From assembly GCF_000328475.2 (NCBI RefSeq), contig NC_026478.1, positions 1,674,001 to 1,738,000 of the forward strand: a stretch of DNA of 64,000 nt, written 5' to 3'. Below the pieces are notes generated by a model. The model was not told where the DNA came from and did no database searches. It saw only the letters and a list, made by a program, of their open reading frames with translations. The translations under genes and the position numbers were made by a program. Source of the DNA: Mycosarcoma maydis (taxonomy: Eukaryota > Basidiomycota > Ustilaginomycetes > Ustilaginales). Position 1 is the stretch's first letter; every line of letters starts with the position of its first letter. This document shows positions 11,053 through 20,216 of the stretch, piece by piece.

Positions 11053-11552
11053 CTTGTGCCGCGACACTTCCTCGATGCAAGGCTTTTCTGATGGTTGAGG
11101 AAGGGAAGACGATCGAGGTTGCACTTCTCGTGTGATGCGAGCAGTTCATCTTCTATGCAGGAGTCCAAGCTCAGCTGTGACTTTGGGCAAGTGAGCGCCT
11201 TTCGTGTTTGCTTGTATCTGTTCTTCTGGAACGTCACACAAGAAAAATCGCCGTTACCCGTGACTGCTCCACATGCATGGCATGGCCCGTGGTCTTTTCT
11301 TTGGATGTTACACCTTACACCGATGACAATCACGAATCACAATTTGACGCGCTGTTCACGTTCAGGTTCATGCCTTTCCGACATCCGCCTTAAGACTCCT
11401 TTCTTCCGAGTCTGTATGGTCTCGACCAAGTCGCGCCTGACGAGACCTCGACCGATCACAGAAGCAACATCACCACCATCAACCAAACTGCTCTTCTCTC
11501 ACCGCACTACTGCAAAGTTGCTCAGCAGTATAGACTGACCAGACTTACAAGT
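11053..11552. other. Divergent promoter region, DHX29-like / IES1
   Basis: This 500-base space separates two divergently transcribed genes and must carry both promoters. One inverted heptamer copy lies at 11331-11346. No additional gene is seen. Confidence 0.5.
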
Positions 11553-14201
11553 ATGGCATCTGCATCCCCGATGCCAGATGACGATGGTGCAACCAAGCCT
11601 AAAACCCAGCCTTCAAATCCTCCAGCCCTAGCGATTGTCAGGCAGAATGCTTCCAACCTTCCACGAAATCTCCCGGTCAAGAGATACGATGGAGACCCGC
11701 TTGGGAGGGCAGACGTACAGCATTCGCTCCTCTGCTACCTCTTCTCGGACACCAGGCGCGTCTTTACCAATCCACGTCCGATCCACGGCGCTCAAGACGT
11801 CAAGGCGAGCGGCTCTGGCACTGGCTCTGGCTCAACGAATCCGGTCGCAGTGCCCGCACCCGTCTACCCATTCGGCATGTCGGCAGGCTGCGTGAGGCCA
11901 AGCGGCGAGACTGAAGAGGAATACCAAGAATGGAAACAATCAAGGGAACGCTACCTCCGCTGGAAAAAGCGCCTCGCTCGCAAGGAAAAGCTCGCACGCA
12001 AAGCTGCCGCCGCGGCTGGAGCTGCCGGATCGAACGAAGACGCTGCAAACACCGACGCCGAAACCAACGGCAACGAGGAGAAGGATGAACTCGCTGACGG
12101 CGGCAACGACGATGATGGCGACCCAGCTCAAGCAGAAGGAGCAGCAGATGACGAAGACCTCGATGACGACAACGAGCCTTTCGACGAAAACGAGTATCCC
12201 AAGGCTGGTGCAGCCAAGCTCACTTTCAAGGAGCTCTACATTGAGGCTCTCCTGAACAGTACCAAATGCACCAAGTCTATGCGTGACAAGGTCCTCGACG
12301 ATGAGGAATATGCAGAGGACTTTGCCAAGGTCTGTCTTCTGGTCAATGTCGGTCGGATCAACACCACGCTCGCGTTTTACCCAGAGATGAAGACCATCCT
12401 TCGCTCCTACCATCCCATTCCATCGCTGCAGAACAACGAAAACACACGGCGCAACATGCAGGATGCTCCCCGAATGAAGTCGCTTCTGAAAGGTGTCCTC
12501 ATCGACACGGAGAGACCTGCTCCTCCCACTGCTGGACCATCAGCAGGTCAACCCATCAAGCCGCCCAAGCCCAACGCGCTCAGCGAAGAGGCACCCTCCG
12601 ATTTCAGAGAGGTCATCAAACGCTTCCGCGCTGGCACCACGCCGCCAACGAGTGTAGTGACACTCATCTTTTTGCTCTCGCTGCATGCCAACGAGGTGAC
12701 GGAGATGCACTTCCCTACGCCGCACGATTCGCATTCGCTCTTCTATCCGCACGCAGACCACCCTCTACCCTCAAGACAAAGGGCCAATGCTTTCATGTGG
12801 ATTCTCTATCATTACCTCGAAGGTCCGGCGACTCGACCGCCGGGTGAGCTGCCGAATCCGTTTGATGACGAGACGTCTCTCAACGCTGCCAAAGATGCTG
12901 CTGATGCGTACGCCAACAAACTCACAGACGAGGATAGGAAGAAGCGCGCCAACGCACCATGGAAGGGCATCGTGAATCCAGACTGGCAAAAATGGAAGCT
13001 GGCGCAGGACAAGGCAAACGGAGAAGCTGACGAGAGCGCTGTACGTATCACCAAGAAGGACGCGGCTGGCGACAATGTGAAGAAGGAGGCGGTCAAGGAT
13101 GGTGATGTGTCGATGGACGACAACGCTGATGGACAGGACAACAAGGAGGGGGCCGACCAAGGTATGGGTAAGGAGCCGCCTTCGTATCTGCACCGTTTGA
13201 TGGTGCCAACACTCGTCACTATGACCAAAGAGGAAGCGGCAACGGAGAACGTCGACACAGAAGAAGAGATCCGATGGGGGAAACAGATGCAGTCAGAACG
13301 AGCTACTTTCCTTGCCAAGTTTCAAGACGAAGAGGGTGCCAATAAAGCGGGATTTGCGGGCTCGCCTGCGCCTTCTGCTGGAGCTGGTAGTGGCAAAATG
13401 CGACGTATTGGCGGTCACTCCTCTGCATCTAACGCGGCTGCTGATCGCGGTTCGCTTTCTGAAGCCGATAGCTCTCGGCTCAAGCGACGTCACCCCGGTG
13501 CAGCGGCTGGCGATGTCTCGAAAAGATCGCGTATGGCTAGCCCAATCGACCTTGATGAATCTTCTCTGGATGCCGATGCCACTGAAGCTGCGGCCGGGGA
13601 TGCGGCTGCGTTAGCCAACCCGCTTACTACCGATCCATACCTCAACCCTGCCGTTGCCATCTCGGACCGCATCCGTCGTCCACTTTGGGACCTCGACCTG
13701 AGTGTGCCTCGACAACACCGCGTTTCGGACTCACTTCCGCATATCGCATGGACGCGTATCCTTGAGCGCGCACAACGCGGTGTCGGCGACGCATGCTACG
13801 AAAGCGACGAAGACGAATTCGCGCTCGAAGAGGCACGGGAGCCCGAACGCAGTCGTTCGGAAATCTGCCGCATCCTAACAGGACTCCAGGGCGTAGTGCG
13901 ACACGACGTGTTTGATCAGGACAACCACAAGGTCAGGGTCAAATACGGCGGATATGAGCGCGATGCCGCCAACGAAAATGGAGGCGCCGAGTATGCCGGT
14001 TCGTACAGACGCACGTCGGTTGACCGGCCCAGACTGGATCTCTACTCGAGCAGCACACCCGTTCCAAGACAAAAGTATGAGCAGGAAGAGGGCAGAAGGA
14101 CCGAAGACGTTGATGACCTGGAAGAGGCGCTCCTAGGCGGTGAGCCCGAGCCGAGGAGGAGGAGTATTGGCAGGAACGGCTATCCGCCTGTTCGTGCTTG
14201 A
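11553..14201 (+). CDS. IES1: INO80 chromatin remodelling complex subunit Ies1
   Basis: This single-exon gene codes for 882 residues. Two blocks typical of fungal Ies1 are present. The first, near residues 35-75, holds PVKRYDGDPLGRADVQ followed by LLCYLFSDTRRVFTNP. The second, near residues 225-430, runs through FKELYIEALLNSTKCTK, VCLLVNVGRINTTLAF and RSYHPIPSLQ, then a PPTSVVTLIFLLSLHANEV block and an FMWILYHYLEG helix. Between and after these blocks are acidic and alanine-rich linkers. Ies1 is a fungus-specific subunit of the INO80 nucleosome-sliding ATPase, acting in the nucleus on promoters and replication forks. The protein is longer than yeast Ies1 (about 690 residues), and the excess lies in low-complexity sequence. 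Family assignment rests on these conserved blocks as I remember them. Confidence 0.85.
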   Translation: MASASPMPDDDGATKPKTQPSNPPALAIVRQNASNLPRNLPVKRYDGDPLGRADVQHSLLCYLFSDTRRVFTNPRPIHGAQDVKASGSGTGSGSTNPVAVPAPVYPFGMSAGCVRPSGETEEEYQEWKQSRERYLRWKKRLARKEKLARKAAAAAGAAGSNEDAANTDAETNGNEEKDELADGGNDDDGDPAQAEGAADDEDLDDDNEPFDENEYPKAGAAKLTFKELYIEALLNSTKCTKSMRDKVLDDEEYAEDFAKVCLLVNVGRINTTLAFYPEMKTILRSYHPIPSLQNNENTRRNMQDAPRMKSLLKGVLIDTERPAPPTAGPSAGQPIKPPKPNALSEEAPSDFREVIKRFRAGTTPPTSVVTLIFLLSLHANEVTEMHFPTPHDSHSLFYPHADHPLPSRQRANAFMWILYHYLEGPATRPPGELPNPFDDETSLNAAKDAADAYANKLTDEDRKKRANAPWKGIVNPDWQKWKLAQDKANGEADESAVRITKKDAAGDNVKKEAVKDGDVSMDDNADGQDNKEGADQGMGKEPPSYLHRLMVPTLVTMTKEEAATENVDTEEEIRWGKQMQSERATFLAKFQDEEGANKAGFAGSPAPSAGAGSGKMRRIGGHSSASNAAADRGSLSEADSSRLKRRHPGAAAGDVSKRSRMASPIDLDESSLDADATEAAAGDAAALANPLTTDPYLNPAVAISDRIRRPLWDLDLSVPRQHRVSDSLPHIAWTRILERAQRGVGDACYESDEDEFALEEAREPERSRSEICRILTGLQGVVRHDVFDQDNHKVRVKYGGYERDAANENGGAEYAGSYRRTSVDRPRLDLYSSSTPVPRQKYEQEEGRRTEDVDDLEEALLGGEPEPRRRSIGRNGYPPVRA

Positions 14202-14369
14202 TGCTGTCTTCCACCACAGATCGAATTCAAACTCATTCGTGATTCTTCTCTGACATCAAATGTCTTTTCACACTAGCGTTGGTTCGAACAGGAGAACGTG
14301 TGTTGATGCAAATGCCATGAGAAGCTGATACAAATACAATGAGAGAGTCACGAAATGCCAGGAACGAGA

Positions 14370-15083
14370 TCACTTTGATGCCGAAGTCTTTTTGCTCTTC
14401 TTGTGCTTTTTCGAAGGTGTGCTGGCTGCACTATCTGTTGATTTTGCCGTTGGTGTAGCCGAAGCCGTCTTGATGGTCTTGGGCTTATCATAGCCTTCGA
14501 AAGGGTCCATTGCAGGGCGCTTCTTCTTGTTCGACGTTGGTGTCGAGCCAGCCGCTTTCACCTCCTTGGCCTCGGTCTTCTTTGGTGTCTCCTCGGTCTG
14601 CTTGACCTTCACTGGGGTCTCTTCCTCAAACTTGGTATGCTTTCCCTGGGTGGTTCCCGGCTCGCCCGCCAGCGCAGCCCTGATGAACCTACCTGCAGCA
14701 CTCCTGTCCACCTTGACACTCTGTTCACCAGCCGGCTCCTTCTCCTTGTCCTGTACACTCTTGATTTTGCCAAAGTAGCTCTTTACCCGTTCCAGCTCTT
14801 GCATCACTGGATGATCCTTTGTGTCCACTCCCTTTGTCTTGAGCAGAATCCAAACTAGATCCAACAGTACATACGCGACCGACACTTGCATTCGTGCGGC
14901 GTCGAGGCGACCGTGCAACTCATCTTCGGTGTTTTCCTTTGTGGAGCTGCTGTTGGATTGTAATGCCGAGTTGAGCGATCCGTAGTTGTGCGAGAGCAGA
15001 GGTTGAAGGATTGTGTTCAGTTCGGTGAACGAGGATGAAAGGGCTTGTAGTGTGGGTAGTGGGGACTGCCGTAATGACGACAT
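14370..15083 (-). CDS. c1d1: C1D family protein, exosome cofactor Rrp47/Lrp1-like
   Basis: This gene codes for 237 residues from ATG at 15083; the longer open frame upstream is less likely because its first 38 residues resemble leader sequence. The N-terminal half (about residues 8-130) is a Sas10/Utp3/C1D helical domain with the pattern MQVSVAYVLLDLVWILLKTKG. The C-terminal part is lysine-rich and ends with KKHKKSKK-type clusters, as expected for a nuclear RNA-binding protein. Yeast Rrp47 binds Rrp6 and helps 3'-end processing of rRNA and snoRNA by the nuclear exosome. In smut fungi a gene of this family, called c1d1, borders the b mating-type locus on the bE side, which is exactly its position here. 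It runs convergently with IES1, with a 168-base gap. Confidence 0.85.
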   Translation of the reverse strand: MSSLRQSPLPTLQALSSSFTELNTILQPLLSHNYGSLNSALQSNSSSTKENTEDELHGRLDAARMQVSVAYVLLDLVWILLKTKGVDTKDHPVMQELERVKSYFGKIKSVQDKEKEPAGEQSVKVDRSAAGRFIRAALAGEPGTTQGKHTKFEEETPVKVKQTEETPKKTEAKEVKAAGSTPTSNKKKRPAMDPFEGYDKPKTIKTASATPTAKSTDSAASTPSKKHKKSKKTSASK

Positions 15084-15396
15084 TATTTCAAAGCTTGTCA
15101 GCGAACAAAGCGTCGTATGTGTTGATGTGATAGAGTTGCGAACGAGAACAAAGGGGATGGTGTGGGAGAGGGAAACTTTTTTTTGGTGGAGCTGCAACGC
15201 AAAAACTTAGGTTGCGCACACCGTTGCAATTCCGTTTGCCGAACATAAAAATTTCGCACGAAAGGAAACCGTGAATCACGAATGGTGAATAACTTCAAAG
15301 CGTGACCGTGGACATGTGAGGCAACTCCGACGCAAGACAGCTGCACCCGAAGCTGTCACAACCTAATCAAACAACGCAATACAAACGGATGCGAAT

Positions 15397-15405
15397 TCCC
15401 TTTGT
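15397..15405 (-). promoter_or_regulatory. Pheromone response element (Prf1 site)
   Basis: A perfect ACAAAGGGA on the minus strand, about 600 bases downstream of the bE stop. Confidence 0.6.
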
Positions 15406-15520
15406 TCTCGATTGCAGACCAAGGTCTTCCCTTTCGTATCACACATCGTTCTTTGTGAATCACAATGCTGAGAGGCAGAAGGTAAGATGAAGTCGAGAAA
15501 ACTCTCGTGGCTGATGCCAA

Positions 15521-15529
15521 ACAAAGGGA
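15521..15529 (+). promoter_or_regulatory. Pheromone response element (Prf1 site)
   Basis: A perfect ACAAAGGGA on the plus strand, second member of the cluster downstream of bE. Confidence 0.6.
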
Positions 15530-15764
15530 GAAGGCGTAAAGTTTCGGTGCGAGAAGGTCATAGCGCCCACTTAACTTTCGGCACCAGGTTGGGCGGACAA
15601 GCCGCCCCTTTGTTTTCTGCGGGTCACCACATAGTTCAGCAGACGCTGAAGGCTGGTGGAGCCGTTGGAGACTACGATACTCAAACCTGCCGCAGATGAG
15701 ACGGGGCACTACCGCAGCGTTGGAACATTGCCTTTGTTGTTATACACTCCGCACGATACAGTGG

Positions 15765-15773
15765 ACAAAGGGA
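15765..15773 (+). promoter_or_regulatory. Pheromone response element (Prf1 site)
   Basis: A perfect ACAAAGGGA on the plus strand, third member of the cluster downstream of bE. Confidence 0.6.
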
Positions 15774-15976
15774 ATTGTTGGGCTGCTTATGCAGAGCACA
15801 AAGGCTTTGTGTTCCCAAGCTCACTGTGCATGTGATTGCGAACAACAGCACTTTGTCTGATACTTTCTCATCCAATCATTCGTTCTGTCAAGTCTCCCAA
15901 ATACTGTCTGTGCACAATGGTGAGCGTTACAGAGAGAGGTGAAATTCCACGAGCAAAGCAAGGACAAGGAAGAGAT

Positions 15977-15985
15977 ACAAAGGGA
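15977..15985 (+). promoter_or_regulatory. Pheromone response element (Prf1 site)
   Basis: A perfect ACAAAGGGA on the plus strand, only 18 bases past the bE stop codon, so it probably lies within the bE 3' untranslated region. Confidence 0.6.
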
Positions 15986-16003
15986 CTAAACGTATCACTG
16001 AAA

Positions 16004-17499
16004 TCAGCCAAACGCAGTAGAAAGGCTGTTAGAACTGAGTGATTCCGTGTGCAGGATTGGCAGCTGCAATTGCGCCGATCCAAGCGTTCCAAAGCGTGGG
16101 AAAGCGGTAAGCTGATTCGAGAGATACGAGATGGTCTGACCGCCGCCATTGACCTGCGTGTGTCCTGATAGGTGTGGTTTGATCTCCTCAGTCGCATTGT
16201 CGAAGATGCTCGTCGAAAATTTTTCCTGTTTGTCTGTGTGGCAGAATGTGAATTGTGTCTGTTTAGTCAAACGAACGCAACGGAAAGGCAAAGGAAAGGA
16301 ATCTTACCATTGTCGACCTCGTCAGGCTGCTGCTTTCCAGCCCGCTTCGGAAGCGCTTTGACTTTCCTATTGCCCCTGGCTTTGACTGTCGGACTCTGTA
16401 GAATATCGTTTCCATCCTGAAAGGGATTGTAGTGAGACATTGAGAGACTGCTCCCGAATGTACTGAAGCTCGTGTCCGCTGTCGAACACATGCTGAGTTC
16501 TGGAGTCGACTCTAGCTTTGAACTGTCCAAGGTGCTGTCAATGGAAGGTGTTGTGCTTGCTCGCGGGTTCGCTGTTCTTGACTTTGGTTTTGCGGCTGGT
16601 TTAGTTTTGCGCGCTGGATGGCGCTTCGCTACTGTGGTGACGGGACGTGGCATGCCAGGCTTCGGAGTCTTCTTGCTCGCTGCGCAGAGATCATAGACCC
16701 AGTCTCCAACTTTTTCTTTCACGCCATACTTGATCCAGCTGATCATGCTTGCCCAGTCATCTTCGAACTGCTGCTTGTCAACAGGTGTGAGTGGTCGTCC
16801 GAGGTTGTCTGATAGAACGTCGTCTAGATTGTTTGAGAGAGAATCAGACGTCGATGAAGGAGGAGTAGACTGGTTTGATGAAGACAGCTTGGCCCGTACC
16901 AGATGTTTCATCCGTGAACGATCCTCGCGTGCGAACTTCTTCAGAATATGAGACCATCCAGAACGACGGCGTGCGTTAATGAACCATAGCGTGAGCTGAT
17001 GAACCTCGAGCGGAGGACGATTTACGCTGGACTGGCCAACTCTTGCTGTGGATTCGTTGGTCAACCTAACGAGGGTTTCTTTCTCTTCTTGAGTCGGATA
17101 AGGGTTGTCGAGAGTAAGGAGAAAGTGTTTACGCATGTGATACGCAGGAAGATCCTCCGAAAGATTTCGACACCCTACATCAGGACTTACGACATTGAAC
17201 TCCTGCATGACTTTGCTCGTGCCGTGAACGACCTCGGAACACAGAGAGACGAACTTCTGGTCGAAACGTATAAATGCCTGGGCAACGGCTCTAATCCTGT
17301 GTGTAGTCTGGTGAATTTGCTGGATCGTTTCGGGATCGCGGGGTAGGTTTGCAATGTCGTTGGGTATCTTTTGTTGCAGCTCTCGGAGTTTACGCACGAG
17401 AACGGGGTAATTCTCCCCTTTATCTCGCAGAAACTCGTGCTCGATCTCGTTGAGGCACTCCAAGAAGCTTATGAGCGAGAAATTCGGGTCGCTGGACAT
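16004..17499 (-). CDS. bE: b mating-type homeodomain protein bE (HD1 class)
   Basis: Two exons: 17499-16308 and 16233-16004, with a 74-base intron (donor GTAAGA at 16307, acceptor CACACAG ending at 16234, branch site CTAAA near 16255). The spliced product is 473 residues, matching U. maydis bE. Reading through the intron stops at 16267 and gives 410 residues. The N-terminal ~110 residues form the allele-variable dimerisation region. The homeodomain spans about residues 117-182 with recognition helix WFINARRR at 172-179. A basic region with KRHPARKTK near residue 300 probably serves nuclear import. bE pairs with a bW from a different allele; the heterodimer is the master regulator of filamentous growth and pathogenic development. 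The frame opens earlier, but MSSDPNF at 17499 is the recognised start. It is transcribed divergently from bW and its 3' side carries a cluster of Prf1 sites. Confidence 0.97.
16234..16307 (-). other. bE terminal intron
   Basis: Donor G|GTAAGA, branch-like ACTAAAC, acceptor ACACAG. The junction is in phase 1, and among nearby AGs only this acceptor keeps the downstream frame. If it is retained, translation stops 13 codons into the intron, replacing the last 76 residues with 13. Confidence 0.85.
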
Positions 17500-17699
17500 T
17501 GTGATGATGTTGCTGAGAGAAAAGTTCGTTGTAAGAGGCCGAAGGGGTGAAGTACCATTGGAATCGGTGTCGGCGCAAGGAAATGAATGTGTGTGCAAGG
17601 AAAGGATTTTTGCTGACGAAATTCGGGCTCAGCGCAGGTTCTTTGTTCCCCACCACCATCCTCAAGTTCCCCTTTTGTCTCCCCAAGTCTCTTCCCAAC
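17500..17699. promoter_or_regulatory. bE-bW bidirectional promoter
   Basis: Only 200 bases separate the bE ATG (17499) and the upstream bW ATG (17700); the gap is 254 bases if bW starts at 17754, close to the spacer of about 260 bases I recall for U. maydis. No perfect ACAAAGGGA site lies in this spacer. The spacer and the first codons of both genes are allele-variable in smuts. Confidence 0.7.
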
Positions 17700-19905
17700 A
17701 TGAAAGATTTTGAATATTTCTCCAAGATTTTGTCTTTGGCCTCTCAAATCAGAATGACGCTACCACCACTACCAAGAATCTCACAAACCGCACCAAGACC
17801 GACTTGCTTCCTTCCACTCAGCCTAGAGGGTCCGAACCAACAGGCCCTCAGCCGCAAATTGTCGAAGCTTGGTATAGGTAGCGTCTGTCGAGATACACTC
17901 GAGGAGATCTTCATAGAGTATCTGAGGAAGCTACGACGAGTGTATGAGGCGCAATACGAAAATGCGTTCGTCACATGGCAACAAGAAAATTTATACGAGG
18001 AGGCTTATGATCAGGCGTTTAGAAAGCTGCTCAATCGTTTATTCGCGATGCATTCGCAGGAGACTTGGCACATGGTTCTCGACGAGGTCAGCAAAGTCTT
18101 TCGAACTGATTCTTCCCTTACCGTAACCCAGAGAGATAATGCTTCCTATGAAGGAGCGCCCCTCAAGACTGGTCGCGGACACGACTCCGAAGCAGTCCGA
18201 ATCCTGGAGCAGGCCTTTAAACATTCACCAAATATCACCCCAGCCGAGAAGTTCCGACTTTCAGAGGTCACTGGACTCAAGCCAAAGCAAGTCACTATAT
18301 GGGTGAGTGCCTGATCTCTCCGCGACGCGGGTCACACCTCAATTTGGTCGTGGTCCGTGGTCATCTATCTTCCTTCTAATGATGAGACTCGGGTTTCTAT
18401 TTGACGGGCTGCGCACAAAGGGAAGATCCCTTTGACAATCGTATGCCATGCAGAAAGTAGACCGTTGCTGAAGCCCCCTCTGTCGCCAAAATGTAACCAT
18501 TGGATTCTCGGAATCTTTAGTATCAAGTATCGACTAACGTGTTGACTTTTTTTGCTCGTCCCTCATGTTGCAGTTTCAAAACCGCCGTAACCGGAAAGGG
18601 AAGAAGAATCTCAACGTGGAGCCTACGGAATCAACCCAACCGGATCTTTCGCCTTCCAGACACGAGTCACCTCCTCCCTCATCGCCCAGTCGCGACTTTA
18701 CCCTTTCCGAAAAAAAGCGCAAATCATACGGCGTGTTGGGTCGTTCTTCCCCCGATTGCACCGACCCCGACTCTGACTCGCCCTCGTCAAGCCTGAAGAA
18801 ACCTCGGGTGTCAAGCGTATGTTCGAAACTAAGCGATGGCTCCTCTTCTTCGTACGAGTACAATGATGTCTTCACGCAGTGGGGTTCACCATCGTCGCAC
18901 TCAACTAGCTTGTCGTCAGAGTCGAGCGGCTTGAGCGACTTTGAAAGCCCGAGAAGGCCGCGCAATATCTTTGATTACATGCGCCCTCGTGCAATGGATG
19001 GTAAGGCCGTTGCTGCTATGCCAAGGCTGACGATTTCGGCACCACAGCATCCACACTGTGCCACTGCTTCGGATCAAAAGTCCCCTTTCCTGTATGAACT
19101 TCAGGACAGTACTTTCTTCGATGGCACTCGACTCGACCTCAGCGGCTTGCAGCTCAACCTGGGAGGCTTTGCCGATGACAAAGACTTTCGAGAAAGTGTT
19201 CAGATGGCGCTTAGCATGTCGAGCTCTGAGCAAGGATCCAGCCGAAGCGCGTCGTCGAGCTCGTGGGCCTCCACGCAGGCGACGACGGATGACGATGGCT
19301 GGGTCGACGAAGAAGATTTTGACTCAGGGTTTGCAGCTTGTCATACCAAGCCCATCGACAGAACTCTGCTGGGCCAAGCATCACTCACGCCTCCGGACCA
19401 CTGTAACAGTAACACTGCGCCCGGTCAAGCATCACGCCAGGAAATCTTTCAAGCTCCCTGTGTTTCTGGATCTCACCCAGCCAATCACAGCCAGACAAGT
19501 GCTGACGAGAACCCAAGCATCAGCATCCCGTTCTCTCAGTCTGCACTCTTCGATAGCGATTCATTCGGCCTCGATCAACTCTTCGAGTCTGCCTCAATTC
19601 CTGCGCACTTGCCATCGACGCTGTCCCACTCGCAACAGCAAGGCTTTGGACAGATGCCTTTTGTCGACCCAAACATGCAAAGCTTTGAGGAGATCGAACA
19701 GGACTTGGACCTCGACATGACCGACATCCAAGAGTTCCTTGGCGGCGACATTTTTGCTTCCTCCCTCCCCGGCTCTCAGCAATCGAACGGTTGTGTAGGC
19801 TCAGCTGATGCAAATGTACAGGGCAGTAACGGTGGAGCCAGCATAGGAGAGGGTATCCTTCATATGGATTTCGACCCCTACTCAAATTCTTTCTCGCTTG
19901 CCTGA
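17700..19905 (+). CDS. bW: b mating-type homeodomain protein bW (HD2 class)
   Basis: Exon 1 is 17700-18302 and exon 2 is 18574-19905, with a 271-base intron (donor GTGAGT at 18303, branch CTAAC near 18535, acceptor TTGCAG at 18573). The product is 644 residues from ATG 17700, or 626 from the in-frame ATG at 17754; both have A at -3. The N-terminal ~130 residues are the variable self/non-self recognition region. The homeodomain lies at about residues 147-211 with canonical helix 3 WFQNRRNRKGKK, and the intron falls exactly between W and F. The C-terminal 430 residues are serine-, aspartate- and glutamine-rich, with a KKRK nuclear signal and acidic patches resembling activation regions. bW dimerises only with bE from another allele. 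Its intron contains a perfect Prf1 site. It is convergent with nat1. Confidence 0.96.
18303..18573 (+). other. bW intron containing a pheromone response element
   Basis: This 271-base phase-0 intron is far longer than the bE intron (74 bases). It holds a perfect ACAAAGGGA at 18415-18423 followed 3 bases later by the inverted near-match TCCCTTTGA, making an imperfect palindrome. Branch site CTAAC and a T-rich tract precede the acceptor. Confidence 0.85.
18415..18423 (+). promoter_or_regulatory. Pheromone response element in bW intron
   Basis: A perfect ACAAAGGGA. An inverted copy with one mismatch follows at 18427-18435, giving back-to-back sites. Confidence 0.6.
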
Positions 19906-20216
19906 TGGCGTCGGCTGACTTTGAAAGCGCCCACTGGATGGTGCTTTCTAGCGAAAACGTATACCTGCTTCTTCTCTACACTTCTATACCTGGTGGACCA
20001 TCGACATCGGATTCGTGTCTCTTTCCTGCTTGCTCCGTTCCACCTCCCTCCGTTGTGCTTTCTTTGGTTCGTTCAAATGTGCTCCTCAATGTGCTTCGTT
20101 CAGCTTGTCTACTTTTCACAATTCTCAAATTCCAGAGTTCACATTCACGATTGTCAGAAGCTTGTTCTCTAGGATGTATGAATTACTTGTATGTAGTGCT
20201 AGGAGCCGGGAGAGCT
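19906..20216. other. Convergent 3' region, bW / nat1
   Basis: This 311-base region lies between the bW and nat1 stop codons. It is T/C-rich and probably holds both 3' ends. No further gene is seen. Confidence 0.5.

Larger units (their letters stand above)
15084..16003. promoter_or_regulatory. c1d1-bE intergenic region with pheromone response element cluster
   Basis: This 0.9-kb space lies between the c1d1 start and the bE stop. It contains four perfect ACAAAGGGA sites, at 15397-15405 (minus), 15521-15529, 15765-15773 and 15977-15985 (plus), and a one-mismatch site at 15605-15613. In U. maydis the HMG-box factor Prf1 binds this 9-mer and activates b gene transcription after pheromone signalling. 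Two heptamer copies lie at 15269-15290 and 15454-15465. Regulation of b from this side is an inference from the site cluster. Confidence 0.75.

Noticed and set aside
16267..16291. bE ending at 16267 as the main protein
   Set aside because: Intron signals with a single phase-compatible acceptor lead to a 473-residue product that fits the known family length better. The read-through form is noted as a possible isoform.
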